Positions 44,087-53,205 of a stretch of DNA of 64,000 nt are shown here, one piece after another. Location of the stretch: positions 1 to 64,000 of the forward strand of contig JALQPE010000589.1 in the NCBI GenBank assembly GCA_030407315.1, given 5' to 3'. The translations under genes were made by a program, and so were the position numbers. Below the pieces are notes generated by a model. That model had not been told where the DNA came from. It saw only the letters and a program-made list of their open reading frames with translations, and searched no databases. How positions within the stretch are numbered: the stretch's first letter is position 1; each line of letters begins with the position of its first letter. This DNA comes from Asparagopsis taxiformis (taxonomy: Eukaryota > Rhodophyta > Florideophyceae > Bonnemaisoniales > Bonnemaisoniaceae).

Positions 44087-46639
44087 ATGAGCACACAAGA
44101 TCCCACCCCGCTTTCCCCCTGCGATCACGATGTACTGCGTACCCAAGCCGAATCCATTCTACTTTCATTGGGAGTAGATCCTGGTTTCACACTCACTATG
44201 CATGGATCCAGTGCCTTGATAACGAAAGGAGAAAAAAATCAGAAAGGAGAAGAAGAGAGTTCAGAGAAAGTTTTGCACATGTACGGAATCCCTACAGAGA
44301 CCCCAAGCGCGGATCAAGGATCTAATGACTTTGTACCTGATCTCATTGGGTCAAGGAATTTTGAAGTCCCCTTGAGCGACATGGACGATCCTGATAATGA
44401 ACAAGTTTCTTCTGATGCTCTAAAAGTTTCTGAGCGAAACAAATTTGTTTCTGCCGAGAACTTCCACTCCAAAAATCACTACAATCGGAAACCGTACGAC
44501 AGCAAAGTAAGAGGTAAGTTGTTGAAACCAGAAAGCAGAAGGAAGATATTCAGGAGAAATCTTGTTCTGTCTCTGTCGAGCACAGAAATGAAGAAGATGA
44601 AATGCTGTCAACAGAATTGCTTTTCGAGAACAGATTGTGTATTCCTGTCCAGTGAAACTTCCCGAGTACTTCTCTGGGGAAATGAAGATAGGAGAAGATA
44701 TCTGCAAAATTTACTGGAGCCAAGTTCTATGATCTTCAGGTTTGCAGGGAGGAAGGTCTGTTACAAGTTCCTTGAGTCCTCTTTTAAGTTTTCCCGGCAC
44801 CTACAGAGCTCCGTCAAGAAGTCATATACGAACGGAAGAAGCTTCTGTTCAATTCAAACATCAAAACACCTGGCTTCTCCCAGCAGAGATGCAGTAATAT
44901 GCTTCCTAGAGCGGTTCGCAGAGTCAACGGCAGATCGGATGCCAGATACAAACGAGAGGCATCTCCCACTATTCCAAAAAAAAGCTGTCTATGAAATGTT
45001 CTGTGAACAGTACTCTGTTCTGTATGGTACACAAAACCCACCTTCTCTAACTTACTTCTACTCCACATGGAAGACATATTGTGGAGATATCAAAGTACGG
45101 AGAATTCAGAGGTTTACAAAATGTACTGAGTGCGAATACATTCGCAGTGCCTTAGAGAGACTCGGAACAGATGTGACTCGTACTGCCCCTCTTCTCGAGA
45201 GAAGGCGTTTGCATATCGAGATGGTCGCCAGAGAAAGAAGAGAATACCAGAGGAAATGTGAACTAACTACATTGTATCCCTCAAAATATACATCCCTAAT
45301 TATTGACGGTGCTGATCAATCTGGTTATGGACTTCCTCACTTCTCCGTGAGTACGAAAGCAACCGTTGGGCACAGTCTCAAGGTGAAACTTGTTGGTGTA
45401 CTCGAACATAGAGTTCGAAAACGCCTCACACTATATACAATGACTGCAGAGCATGAGACTGGGGCAAATCATATCATTGAAGCTCTCCATAGAAGTCTGT
45501 CAGCCAAGGCCGAGAGCTCACAACTTGAAGGAACCTTGTACTTGCAAGTCGATAACTGCACACGCGAAAACAAGAACAAATTTTTGTTTTGTTATTTGGA
45601 ATGTCTCGTGGCCTGGGGAGTTTTCCAAGAGGTTTTCGTGTCTTTCCTTCCTGTAGGACATACACATGCTGATATTGACCAAGCATTCAGTTGTACCTCG
45701 AGAAGAATGCATTCTAATAACGCTGTGACTATGGAAGAACTACTCGAGGAGTTGAGGAAGTCCTTCACACCACAGCCAGTTGTGGTTCGTATGCTTCATA
45801 TTATCAATTTCTCAGGCCTATGCAGGGAGACAAACTGTATCGGGAAGGTAAAGCCTTTCTCAAAGTACAGGTATTTCAGGTTCTACCGGGACGAAGAACC
45901 AGAAACGAATTCTGACTTCTACAACACTGCATGCGATGTGAAGGTATTCAGTGATGATCAGTGGGAAAGACTTCCCACTAGCACCCCAGGACTGAAAGGG
46001 TTCACTATTTGCCCACCTTCTCTCCGTTCAACGCCGCCCAACAATGTCGTGTCTCCGCCAGATCGGAATAAGGTTCTGTTCAGAATACGGTCTGAAGAAT
46101 CCAGGATAAATTGTCCTATGAAAATGCAGGCACTTCTGGACCTTGTGGAACATGTTTACAGAAATAGGGTTGAACCTCCGCACTGGAATCTTCGGGATTG
46201 CTTCGAGCTGAAAGGAAAATACAAAAGGGACTCTATGAACATAATGCATTGTGATGAAAATGAAGTATACGCCGAGTATCCAGAGCCCGTATCTAATCTG
46301 TCATATTCTCGGAACCGGTTTGTCGCCGTAAATGGGGAGGGATGTACAAAAGAAATGCCATTTTGGATCGGACAGGTTGTGGAATGTATTCGGAACAAGG
46401 AAGGGATAGTGTGCAAGCTTCGCATACGATGGTATGAAGTTTACGACAAACGTGATGCTTGGTCAGGAAAATACCACCCGGCTTCGCTGGGGAAGGGGAA
46501 GCATTCAAAGCCTTGGAATGAAACAATTCCAGTAGAAAGTGTTATCGCTGAGTTTCCTTCTCTCACAAACAAGAAATTGAGATCAGGAGTCGAAAAGGAA
46601 ATTCGTGCCGGTTTATCTTCACTTGGAAATGGTAGATAG
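44087..46639 (+). CDS. DUF7869-like protein with RNase H/DDE-type acidic triad
   Basis: Intact frame of 850 codons from the ATG at 44087. After an acidic N-terminus there is a Cys block (MKCCQQNCFSRTD) and a CYKFLESSFKFS segment. A C-x2-C pair (KCTECEY) follows near residue 345-350. The core has SLIIDGADQSGYGLPH (Asp about 407), LQVDNCTRENKNKFLF (Asp about 489) and PVGHTHADIDQAFS (Asp about 529 and 531). That D-x81-D-x39-D spacing suits a transposase-like RNase H fold; family membership in DUF7869 is from recall of the HTHADIDQ block. The C-terminal domain (FVAVNGEGCTKEMPFWIGQV, RIRWYEVYDK) is reused in the split gene at 29486-39664. It follows the methyltransferase gene on the same strand. 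Catalytic activity is inference. Confidence 0.68.
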   Translation: MSTQDPTPLSPCDHDVLRTQAESILLSLGVDPGFTLTMHGSSALITKGEKNQKGEEESSEKVLHMYGIPTETPSADQGSNDFVPDLIGSRNFEVPLSDMDDPDNEQVSSDALKVSERNKFVSAENFHSKNHYNRKPYDSKVRGKLLKPESRRKIFRRNLVLSLSSTEMKKMKCCQQNCFSRTDCVFLSSETSRVLLWGNEDRRRYLQNLLEPSSMIFRFAGRKVCYKFLESSFKFSRHLQSSVKKSYTNGRSFCSIQTSKHLASPSRDAVICFLERFAESTADRMPDTNERHLPLFQKKAVYEMFCEQYSVLYGTQNPPSLTYFYSTWKTYCGDIKVRRIQRFTKCTECEYIRSALERLGTDVTRTAPLLERRRLHIEMVARERREYQRKCELTTLYPSKYTSLIIDGADQSGYGLPHFSVSTKATVGHSLKVKLVGVLEHRVRKRLTLYTMTAEHETGANHIIEALHRSLSAKAESSQLEGTLYLQVDNCTRENKNKFLFCYLECLVAWGVFQEVFVSFLPVGHTHADIDQAFSCTSRRMHSNNAVTMEELLEELRKSFTPQPVVVRMLHIINFSGLCRETNCIGKVKPFSKYRYFRFYRDEEPETNSDFYNTACDVKVFSDDQWERLPTSTPGLKGFTICPPSLRSTPPNNVVSPPDRNKVLFRIRSEESRINCPMKMQALLDLVEHVYRNRVEPPHWNLRDCFELKGKYKRDSMNIMHCDENEVYAEYPEPVSNLSYSRNRFVAVNGEGCTKEMPFWIGQVVECIRNKEGIVCKLRIRWYEVYDKRDAWSGKYHPASLGKGKHSKPWNETIPVESVIAEFPSLTNKKLRSGVEKEIRAGLSSLGNGR

Positions 46640-46734
46640 GGTAGATAGGACCGCTGCATCTTGGAAAATTTGAATTCTGAAAATTTTTAATTTTGAAAAT
46701 GATTTCATTGCAGCGAAATGTGTGTCAATCATTA

Positions 46735-47338
46735 TCTCCTTCCCATTGGCCACAATTCAATCAACTTCGTCTGCGGCAATCAATATCCCATAATTTGAGA
46801 TTCTGTTTCCGGAAGTACATTCTGTTCATATGGAAATCAGTGTTAAATTCGTTTAGTCCATCCGACTCTTCCGGCGGTCTACCGACCGTTTCCCATTGGA
46901 ATCAACACCTGTTGCAGGTTTCTTATCGATCCCACGCGAAAGAGCGTACTCACCCCTTCGGTGTCCACAGTGTACGAGAGTTCGTGTCCCTTCCGTCATC
47001 CCTCAAAGGGTTTTGCATCCATCTGCAAGATAGTTTACCGCGCGATCGCGTGAGCGGTGCCAGCTCGAGGCTTTGAATTCATCTCCCGGCCAATCGCCTT
47101 GCGAATCCCATTCAGGGTTGCGTACCGCGGCTCCCTCTTGGAGATTTAAGCCAATAGGCCATTTTGTCTATCCTGCTTCAGGGTTTTTAGCAACGTCCTT
47201 CCTCGCCTCTACTGGCTTTTTAAGATGCCCCCTCGCGCTCCGATTCAATTCGAATCCTCCGAAGAGGAAGGGGACAATATGGGTTCACCCAACCGTCCAA
47301 CCACGCGTTCAAGCGTTCGCCGCCCAACCACTCGCCAC
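46735..47338 (+). repeat. Repeat A, copy 1, ending in the start of a retroelement ORF
   Basis: About 600 bp that recurs in part at 48143-48565. Shared landmarks are CATCCGACTCTTCC, CACCCCTTCGGTGTCCA, ATCCCTCAAAGGGTTTTGC and CCTCTACTGGCTTTT. The 3' end carries an ORF start at 47225 (MPPRAPIQFESSEEEGDNMG...), cut after 38 codons by repeat B. It reads as an LTR/leader plus the beginning of gag of a third retroelement family. Confidence 0.6.
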
Positions 47339-48137
47339 TGTAGCAGGTAGAAAATCCGCTAGAGCGGCAAACCACCCGACAGGTGTCCCGAGCCTCGGTA
47401 GAGGAAGCGGTAGAGCAGATGAACCTTATAGGTACCCGGCGGGTAGTCTCGTGAGAGAGAAGGGATCGCTACCCGGAGGGGGTTGTGCGATTATAGCGCT
47501 CACGCGAGATGCGTATTAATGGAGCAAGATGACGTAATCCGTCGAGCTGTTGGCTAACCCTAAGGTTTTCCCGGAGAGGGGTTGAACAATAGGTATGCGA
47601 ACACTGTTCCTGTGGGTCGTAATTCCACTTGAGTTTACGTTACTCTAGAAACCGTGCCTACTGGCTATTCCAGTGGCGGTTTTATACTAAGTCTACTGTA
47701 AGCTAGGGTTAGTGGTTAGGAATAAATATCCAGTTAGTGACCAATCAGAACCCAATTACTGGCGCTCGCCTACCCGCGAGGTCATTGCCAATAGGCTTAC
47801 ATTGTAATGTATGGCTGATCAGCCTAAGTTAAAATTTGCCCCTTGTGGGGTCTTGGCCGGGGCCGATAGGCCCGGGTGGGGTTATTTGTCAGCCTTAGCT
47901 TGTCCCAAGTATAGGAAACACGCCAGTTGGCTGGTGCCTTGTGATTGGCACATCCCGTAAGTGGGTACCCAATAGGGAAGCGACACGGCTCGATCAGCGA
48001 GGACCGCCAGGCGGTACGACACGGCCCCCTCCTGAGAGATTTGTCGTCCCGACAAAATTTGATCAAAATAAAAATTACAATTTTTGGCTGTGGCCGTTGC
48101 ATTGTGCAATTCAAAACCTTCCCGCGCGCGGCGCGTG
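47339..48137. repeat. Dispersed repeat B, copy 2 (LTR-like)
   Basis: Nearly identical to 20899-21698 and has the same TGTAGCAGG start and GGCGCGTG end. It lies between two copies of repeat A, either inserted into copy 1 or as the upstream part of copy 2. Confidence 0.65.
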
Positions 48138-48142
48138 CACAC

Positions 48143-48565
48143 TAAATGTGTTGTCCATCCGACTCTTCCCGAGTTCCGCCCGACCGTTTCCTATTGGAAT
48201 CAATACCTGTTACAGGTTCATCATCGTCCTAACGCAAAACAGCGCATTCACCCCTTCGGTGTCCAACTGCGTCCACGCATTCGCGTCCTTTCCATTATCC
48301 CTCAAAGGGTTTTTGCATCCATTTGCTAAATAATTAGCCGCGTGATCGCACGAGCGGTGCCAATTCGAGGCTTGCATTCGCCGTTTCGGCCCATTGCCTC
48401 GCGATCCCCTTCCTGGGTTGAATAACGCAGCTCCCTCCCGGAGACTTAAGCCAATAGGCCACTTATTCGTCCCGCTTCAGGGTTTTTTATCAACGTCCGT
48501 CACCGCCTCTACTGGCTTTTAGGATGTCCCCTCGTGCTCCCATTCAATTCGAATCCTCTGAAGAG
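48143..48565 (+). repeat. Repeat A, copy 2, cut by the chromovirus insertion
   Basis: About 85% similar to 46843-47264 by eye. It contains the same ORF start (ATG at 48524, MSPRAPIQFESSEE), which breaks off after 14 codons exactly at the TGTAG terminus of the chromovirus LTR. AAGAG (48561-48565) is the left half of the expected target duplication. Confidence 0.65.
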
Positions 48566-49840
48566 TGTAGGACCTTAGCCCTTGTAGATGGATTATACCT
48601 CCGAGGAGGATTAGAGGATAGGGATAAGGCTTCGAACTCACGAGTGAGAGCGCCGATTCCACGAGGTTGACGCCTCGTGCGATCCTAGTAGCCCGAGGGC
48701 TGTGTCGGGTGGATCGATCCCTCGGAGCCCGGACACCTGTCTCCCAACCCGGTAGCGGGTGGTAGAGCGGGGTCCGGGACGGCTGGATCTAACCTGCCGG
48801 AGGGATCTATCGGCCGTGGCCGTCCTCAACCCACTCAAGGGTTAACTAGGCACTTAGCGCGATGGATCCCCGCGGGGATTGTGGTCGCCTCCACGCGTGG
48901 TTTTCACACGACGTATTCCGCAACTGTGATACCACTGACGGCAGCGGTCGGGACCGTTTGAAAAGCCTGCGGGCGTTGGCTTCGGTTGACCGGCTGGGGG
49001 TGCCAACCGACAGCACTCCCAGTCGGCAGCCTTGTCCCGGTGGGCGGACGGCCCCTCCCGGTCGCCTAGCGGCGTTAAAAGAAGCGGGAAGGTTCTCCAC
49101 TACCGTGGAGACGAAATGCCCTAGGGCAATCCACGTGCACTCCCGCCGGAGGAGGCTCGCGGCGGGCAATTGGGGAAATGTGCGAGCGATCCCCCAATTG
49201 GAGATCGAAACGGAGCAGCGGGTATCCGGTAAGGGAACTGCCGCCGCCGTTTAGTTGTAAGTTAAACGACCACGGTCGAAAGATTTGGAACCGAGACGAT
49301 CTACCTTTATTGTAGCTTAGTGGTCAATCCGTTGACCTTAAATGGTCAACGAGACTGCCGGGACCGGACCAGGACCAATGGTCCCGGTCCGGCGTCCAAT
49401 GGACCTTGTGGGGTGTTTATGCGGCCCAGGGGCCTTACAGAGTAAGCTGCTACGTTGCTACGTGTAAACTAATAGAAACGGCTAGCCGTAACATACACGT
49501 GCACAACTGTAACGGGAGAATCCTCCCGCTCGCACACGTGTGTGACTAATCGCGCCTATATCGCTACACGTTGCACGCTCGCCGAAGGGTCCCGCGCAAG
49601 CAATGTGGCCCGGTGCCAATGCAAGGCGGCACGCGCCCATTCGCCCTTGGGCGACAATTGCCTTGCCACGTCACCGCGGCCATTGATTCCCAACGCGGCT
49701 CTTCGCGGCTGATTCCCTATCGAGCACCCACTCACGCTCTCGAGCGTACCGCTTAAGCGACCCTTCCTGGCGCCCATTCCAGACGCCTGGAATTGTCCCT
49801 CCCGCGACCGCTCGCAGCGCAATACGGGACGAGTCCCACA
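48566..49840 (-). repeat. Chromovirus 3' LTR (complete copy)
   Basis: 1,275 bp on the plus-strand map, from TGTAGGA to TCCCACA (six of seven positions match as inverted termini). The first 444 bp match 62657-63093, and most of it matches 19413-20523. The right boundary is set by the TCCCACA end followed by a pyrimidine tract. Confidence 0.8.
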
Positions 49841-49986
49841 CTCTCCCCTTCTTAAACTGGCGCGCTCCTGCGCGCAGGTATCATGTATCCATCAACTCCC
49901 CCACCTTCCTTCTCTTCCTCCTCACAGCGACTCGTCTCGTCACTTCCGTTTCCCCTATCCCGATCCAATTCAGCGAGTGGGGAATC

Positions 49987-51138
49987 ATGACGCCTCCGCA
50001 TCCCGATGCGAAAGGCGACGTCGACAACAACCCTCGGGAGTCTACTCGCTCGTTGCCTGCAACGAGTACTCCGACCAATACCGCCTCGGCGGTGACAGCG
50101 CGCGCGGCAGTCCATCAACCGTTGCCGGGCTCTTATCTTGACCTCTATGCTCCTGCCGTAGCAGCCACGCAAGGCCTTTCTGACCCTTATGCGGGGACTG
50201 AAGTGATGCCAAGTTATTACTATAACCACCCACGGCCGCGGCCTGCGCGCGATTCTGTCATCCCCTCGGGTGTTTCGTATTTCACCCCCACAGGTGGCGG
50301 CAACCGCCCTCCGCGTTTTGGCTCCACTGCAGCCAGGGGGGACCAAACTCCCGGTCGACAGGGACGGGGCGTCTCCCCTTCGGTACCGGCTCCGCCGAGA
50401 ATAACAAGTGACGGTAATCGTGGCCGTCTCCCTGGGGAGTCATCTGCGGGATCCGTCCCGGCCCCCGCTGGGGGACAAGTGTACTCTGCGTTGGCTCGCC
50501 TCGTTGGCGAAGCTGAGTCACCGGCCATGGCCGCCAAGTTGGGTGAGGTGTTAAGCATGGTCAACACTTTGCCCTCGGGCAAGACGGCAGACATCCCCGA
50601 ACACTCCCCATTAACCGGGGGAACCCCGGAGTCCCATGGGGCGCGACGAGATCCCTATTATGGCTCACCGTCCCCGCGGGCGCCGCGGCCTTTATGGTTG
50701 ACGAAACCTCCGGTAGCCCCATCGGCTGGAGTTGCCCCTAGGCATGAGACGAGGGTGGTGGAATGGATGCGGACGCTTCACACGCAACCCTTCATCCATC
50801 ATCAAGACGCTTTTGGGCACGAACTCTCACGCGCGCCCGGTTATCGCAGTTACGAATCGTACGGTCGCCTGCCGTTGCGACGTCCCGTCCTGGAACGGTT
50901 CGAGTGTATCAAAGGGACTCACGGAGCCGCCGTGGCTGATCAGGTAATGCGCAAGCGCATGGAACATGGCCGATGCCGTATTACCATCCCGGCCAACTTC
51001 CCGAGCGACGTGTATCACCTCAGTGAACCAGAAGACGAACCGATGGTTCGAATGATCGCCCGTTGGATCAAACTAGACCAACTTGGGGCGTTGGTTGACG
51101 ATTTCGCGGAGGTGGATATTCGTCTACTGGCGGACTAG
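49987..51138 (+). CDS. Antisense ORF 1 of the chromovirus
   Basis: 383 codons from the ATG at 49987, in the opposite direction to pol and just inside the 3' LTR. The N-terminal two thirds is Pro/Gly/Ser/Arg-rich and probably disordered (PRPRPARDSVIP, QTPGRQGRGVSPS). The last 120 residues are more folded-looking (VVEWMRTLHTQPFIHHQDAFGHE, DEPMVRMIARWIKLDQLGALV). It ends at a TAG (51136-51138). The next ORF is in the same frame, two codons later. No known family. Codon use is GC-rich like the rest of the element. It has no frameshift, unlike pol. Confidence 0.62.
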   Translation: MTPPHPDAKGDVDNNPRESTRSLPATSTPTNTASAVTARAAVHQPLPGSYLDLYAPAVAATQGLSDPYAGTEVMPSYYYNHPRPRPARDSVIPSGVSYFTPTGGGNRPPRFGSTAARGDQTPGRQGRGVSPSVPAPPRITSDGNRGRLPGESSAGSVPAPAGGQVYSALARLVGEAESPAMAAKLGEVLSMVNTLPSGKTADIPEHSPLTGGTPESHGARRDPYYGSPSPRAPRPLWLTKPPVAPSAGVAPRHETRVVEWMRTLHTQPFIHHQDAFGHELSRAPGYRSYESYGRLPLRRPVLERFECIKGTHGAAVADQVMRKRMEHGRCRITIPANFPSDVYHLSEPEDEPMVRMIARWIKLDQLGALVDDFAEVDIRLLAD

Positions 51139-51144
51139 GCTCCA

Positions 51145-53205
51145 ATGTTCCCAGTGCGCTGGATTCGCCAGCGGTGGGGTGGGGAGTATCGCGACGAGCG
51201 TCGGCGCACGTTTCCTCAAACAAGTAACCAACCGCTGCATCTCCGGCCGGGTCCGCGGGGTTACGTCATCACGTTCAAGGACGTAGAATACGTGCGCATT
51301 CCGACCAGGTTGCGTCGACGTTACTATGCTCGCATACCCCGTTGGATGGAAGTCCCCGAATGGGAGGTCTTGTTCCCGATGCCGCTCGTGTACCGCTACG
51401 CAGCGTCACACCTGGTGAGCTCGGAAGGGGGTACCCTCGCGAGGGTTTTAGACAAGATGGCCCATACGGAGTGGGTGTGCTACTACGCCGCGACGTGGTT
51501 GGAGAATATTGTGGCGCAAAACCGCATGCACCAAGTCCCTGAGGAGATGTTCAAGAAGATACGCTCTTTGGGCGTCGAGGCACCCATCTGGCCTAGCGGA
51601 CTCATCCGCAATTTCGAGTGCTTCGATGTCACGCCCGAGTTGCTCGAGCATCTCTATCGTTTGCACGAAACATTCCCGTGGGAGACGGTGGACATCGTGC
51701 CGCTACCCAATTCTCCTTACGAACCGACGCGTCGGCTGAGCAAGTGGGTGCCAATGGACCCGGTCTCGCATTCGATCGACTTATCGTCGTACCTGTTCGG
51801 AGTACGCCTCGAGTTGGGCATCCCCCTTAGGGTCCTCGAATACACTGCCGCGCAACCCCTTATGGGAGGTTGGATGGCCAGGGGGTGGGATTACGTTACC
51901 CTAGGGCGACTCGTGGAGGACTGCATATCGTATCAGACCCATGGCGGCCGTCCTCTCCTTCCACGGGAAGAAACAGGCTTGCCCGTCGCGGGTCCCAGGT
52001 CAGCGCGTCCTCCGGCGGCCACAGACGCGTCGGCAGAAATAGCCACCGTTGAGCCTGTCCCGGCTGATTCAGCCGGTCCGTCGTCGGTTACTCGGCCGCG
52101 GCCGTCCGACCGTTCCCTCCCGTCCGACATGACTGTGCATGCTTCGGCCTTGGAAAAGCGCGTGGAAGAGCTCCAGCGCGCGGTGTCTGCGGGCCGAGAG
52201 CGATTGGCACAAAGCGAAGCGGCGCGAGTATCAGCCGAAGCTGCCTTGGCGACGGTTAAGGGCGAGAAGGAAACTCTGCGAGCAGAATTGATGGCTGAGA
52301 ACACGCTGCTGAAGCGAAAGCACGATGACTTGTTCAAGAGCCGGCTGGGGTACGCGCGTGATTTGGCGGAACAGGAGTTAGCCCTGCAGAGCGCGCTCTG
52401 TCAGGTCTGGGATCTGCACCAGCAGTCCAACACGATATGCGCTAGGGCCGCACGCGCCATCATGACGGTAGAAGACCTACGTGTTCGCCAAGCGGACGTG
52501 GAAGGGTCACGCCCTCTCCCTGGTAACGCGCTCGCGCGTGCCTTCCCAGGTATGGCGTTCTTACACGGGCGGGGGGTCCCCGCCGCGTCACCCTCGGGTG
52601 CAGCGACTGCTCCGGCGGCCACGTCTGAAGAGACGATAACAGCCCTTCTTGGTGCGGTTACGGCCGCGCGAGCCGTGGCCAACGCTCCGACACCGTCGGC
52701 TAGGGGCGCTTCCGATGCGGTAGCGTCGGGTGGTTCTGCTCCGGCCGACCCAATGGCAGTCGAAGCTGTCAAGGCGACGACCTCGGTCGCTCCTGCCCCG
52801 ACAGCAGCGAGAACTGCTACGGCTGTGGCTGTGGTCGAACCCGCCACGAGTAAGCCGACCTCCGCGGTTGCTACCCCTACGGCGACGGGTGTTACTGGTG
52901 TCGCCACCGCTGGGGGTACTGAAAAAGAGTCTGAGGGCATAAAGGAGGCAACTCCTAAACCCACTGACACAACCTCCCCGGGTGGAGAGTCCGTGCAAGT
53001 CGTTGAAGACCCTCGATCGCCCACGCGCGCCACGCGTCGCCTCAATGTGACGTCACCGGTGGCGACAGTCGCGGCCGCAGTGGCGGCGGCGGGGCAACGA
53101 GTCGCCCGAAGGCGTAAAAGGGCTCAGCCCTCTTCCCCTTCAGCGAGCGTGGGGTCTCCAATTAACAAGGACAGGCCGACTCGTCGGACTCGTACGCGCC
53201 GTTAG
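51145..53205 (+). CDS. Antisense ORF 2 of the chromovirus, coiled-coil protein
   Basis: 686 codons, intact. Residues 1-270 look globular, aromatic and Arg-rich (EYVRIPTRLRRRYYARIPRW, VCYYAATWLENIVAQ). Residues about 330-440 form a coiled coil (LEKRVEELQRAVSAGRERL, ENTLLKRKHDDLFKSRLGYA). Then follow a long Ala/Thr/Pro-rich linker and a basic end (RRKRAQPSSP...RRTRTRR). The layout of globular domain, coiled coil, disordered region and basic tail resembles a Gag-like or nucleic-acid-binding protein, but no homologue was recognised. It shares its frame with ORF 1 across a single TAG, so a 1,071-residue readthrough product is possible. Confidence 0.65.
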   Translation: MFPVRWIRQRWGGEYRDERRRTFPQTSNQPLHLRPGPRGYVITFKDVEYVRIPTRLRRRYYARIPRWMEVPEWEVLFPMPLVYRYAASHLVSSEGGTLARVLDKMAHTEWVCYYAATWLENIVAQNRMHQVPEEMFKKIRSLGVEAPIWPSGLIRNFECFDVTPELLEHLYRLHETFPWETVDIVPLPNSPYEPTRRLSKWVPMDPVSHSIDLSSYLFGVRLELGIPLRVLEYTAAQPLMGGWMARGWDYVTLGRLVEDCISYQTHGGRPLLPREETGLPVAGPRSARPPAATDASAEIATVEPVPADSAGPSSVTRPRPSDRSLPSDMTVHASALEKRVEELQRAVSAGRERLAQSEAARVSAEAALATVKGEKETLRAELMAENTLLKRKHDDLFKSRLGYARDLAEQELALQSALCQVWDLHQQSNTICARAARAIMTVEDLRVRQADVEGSRPLPGNALARAFPGMAFLHGRGVPAASPSGAATAPAATSEETITALLGAVTAARAVANAPTPSARGASDAVASGGSAPADPMAVEAVKATTSVAPAPTAARTATAVAVVEPATSKPTSAVATPTATGVTGVATAGGTEKESEGIKEATPKPTDTTSPGGESVQVVEDPRSPTRATRRLNVTSPVATVAAAVAAAGQRVARRRKRAQPSSPSASVGSPINKDRPTRRTRTRR

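Noticed and set aside
39776..46720. Possible terminal inverted repeats of the methyltransferase/DUF7869 module (ATTTTCAGAAT near 39800 and its complement near 46680)
   Set aside because: Only 11 bases match within AT-rich sequence, and no target duplication was seen.
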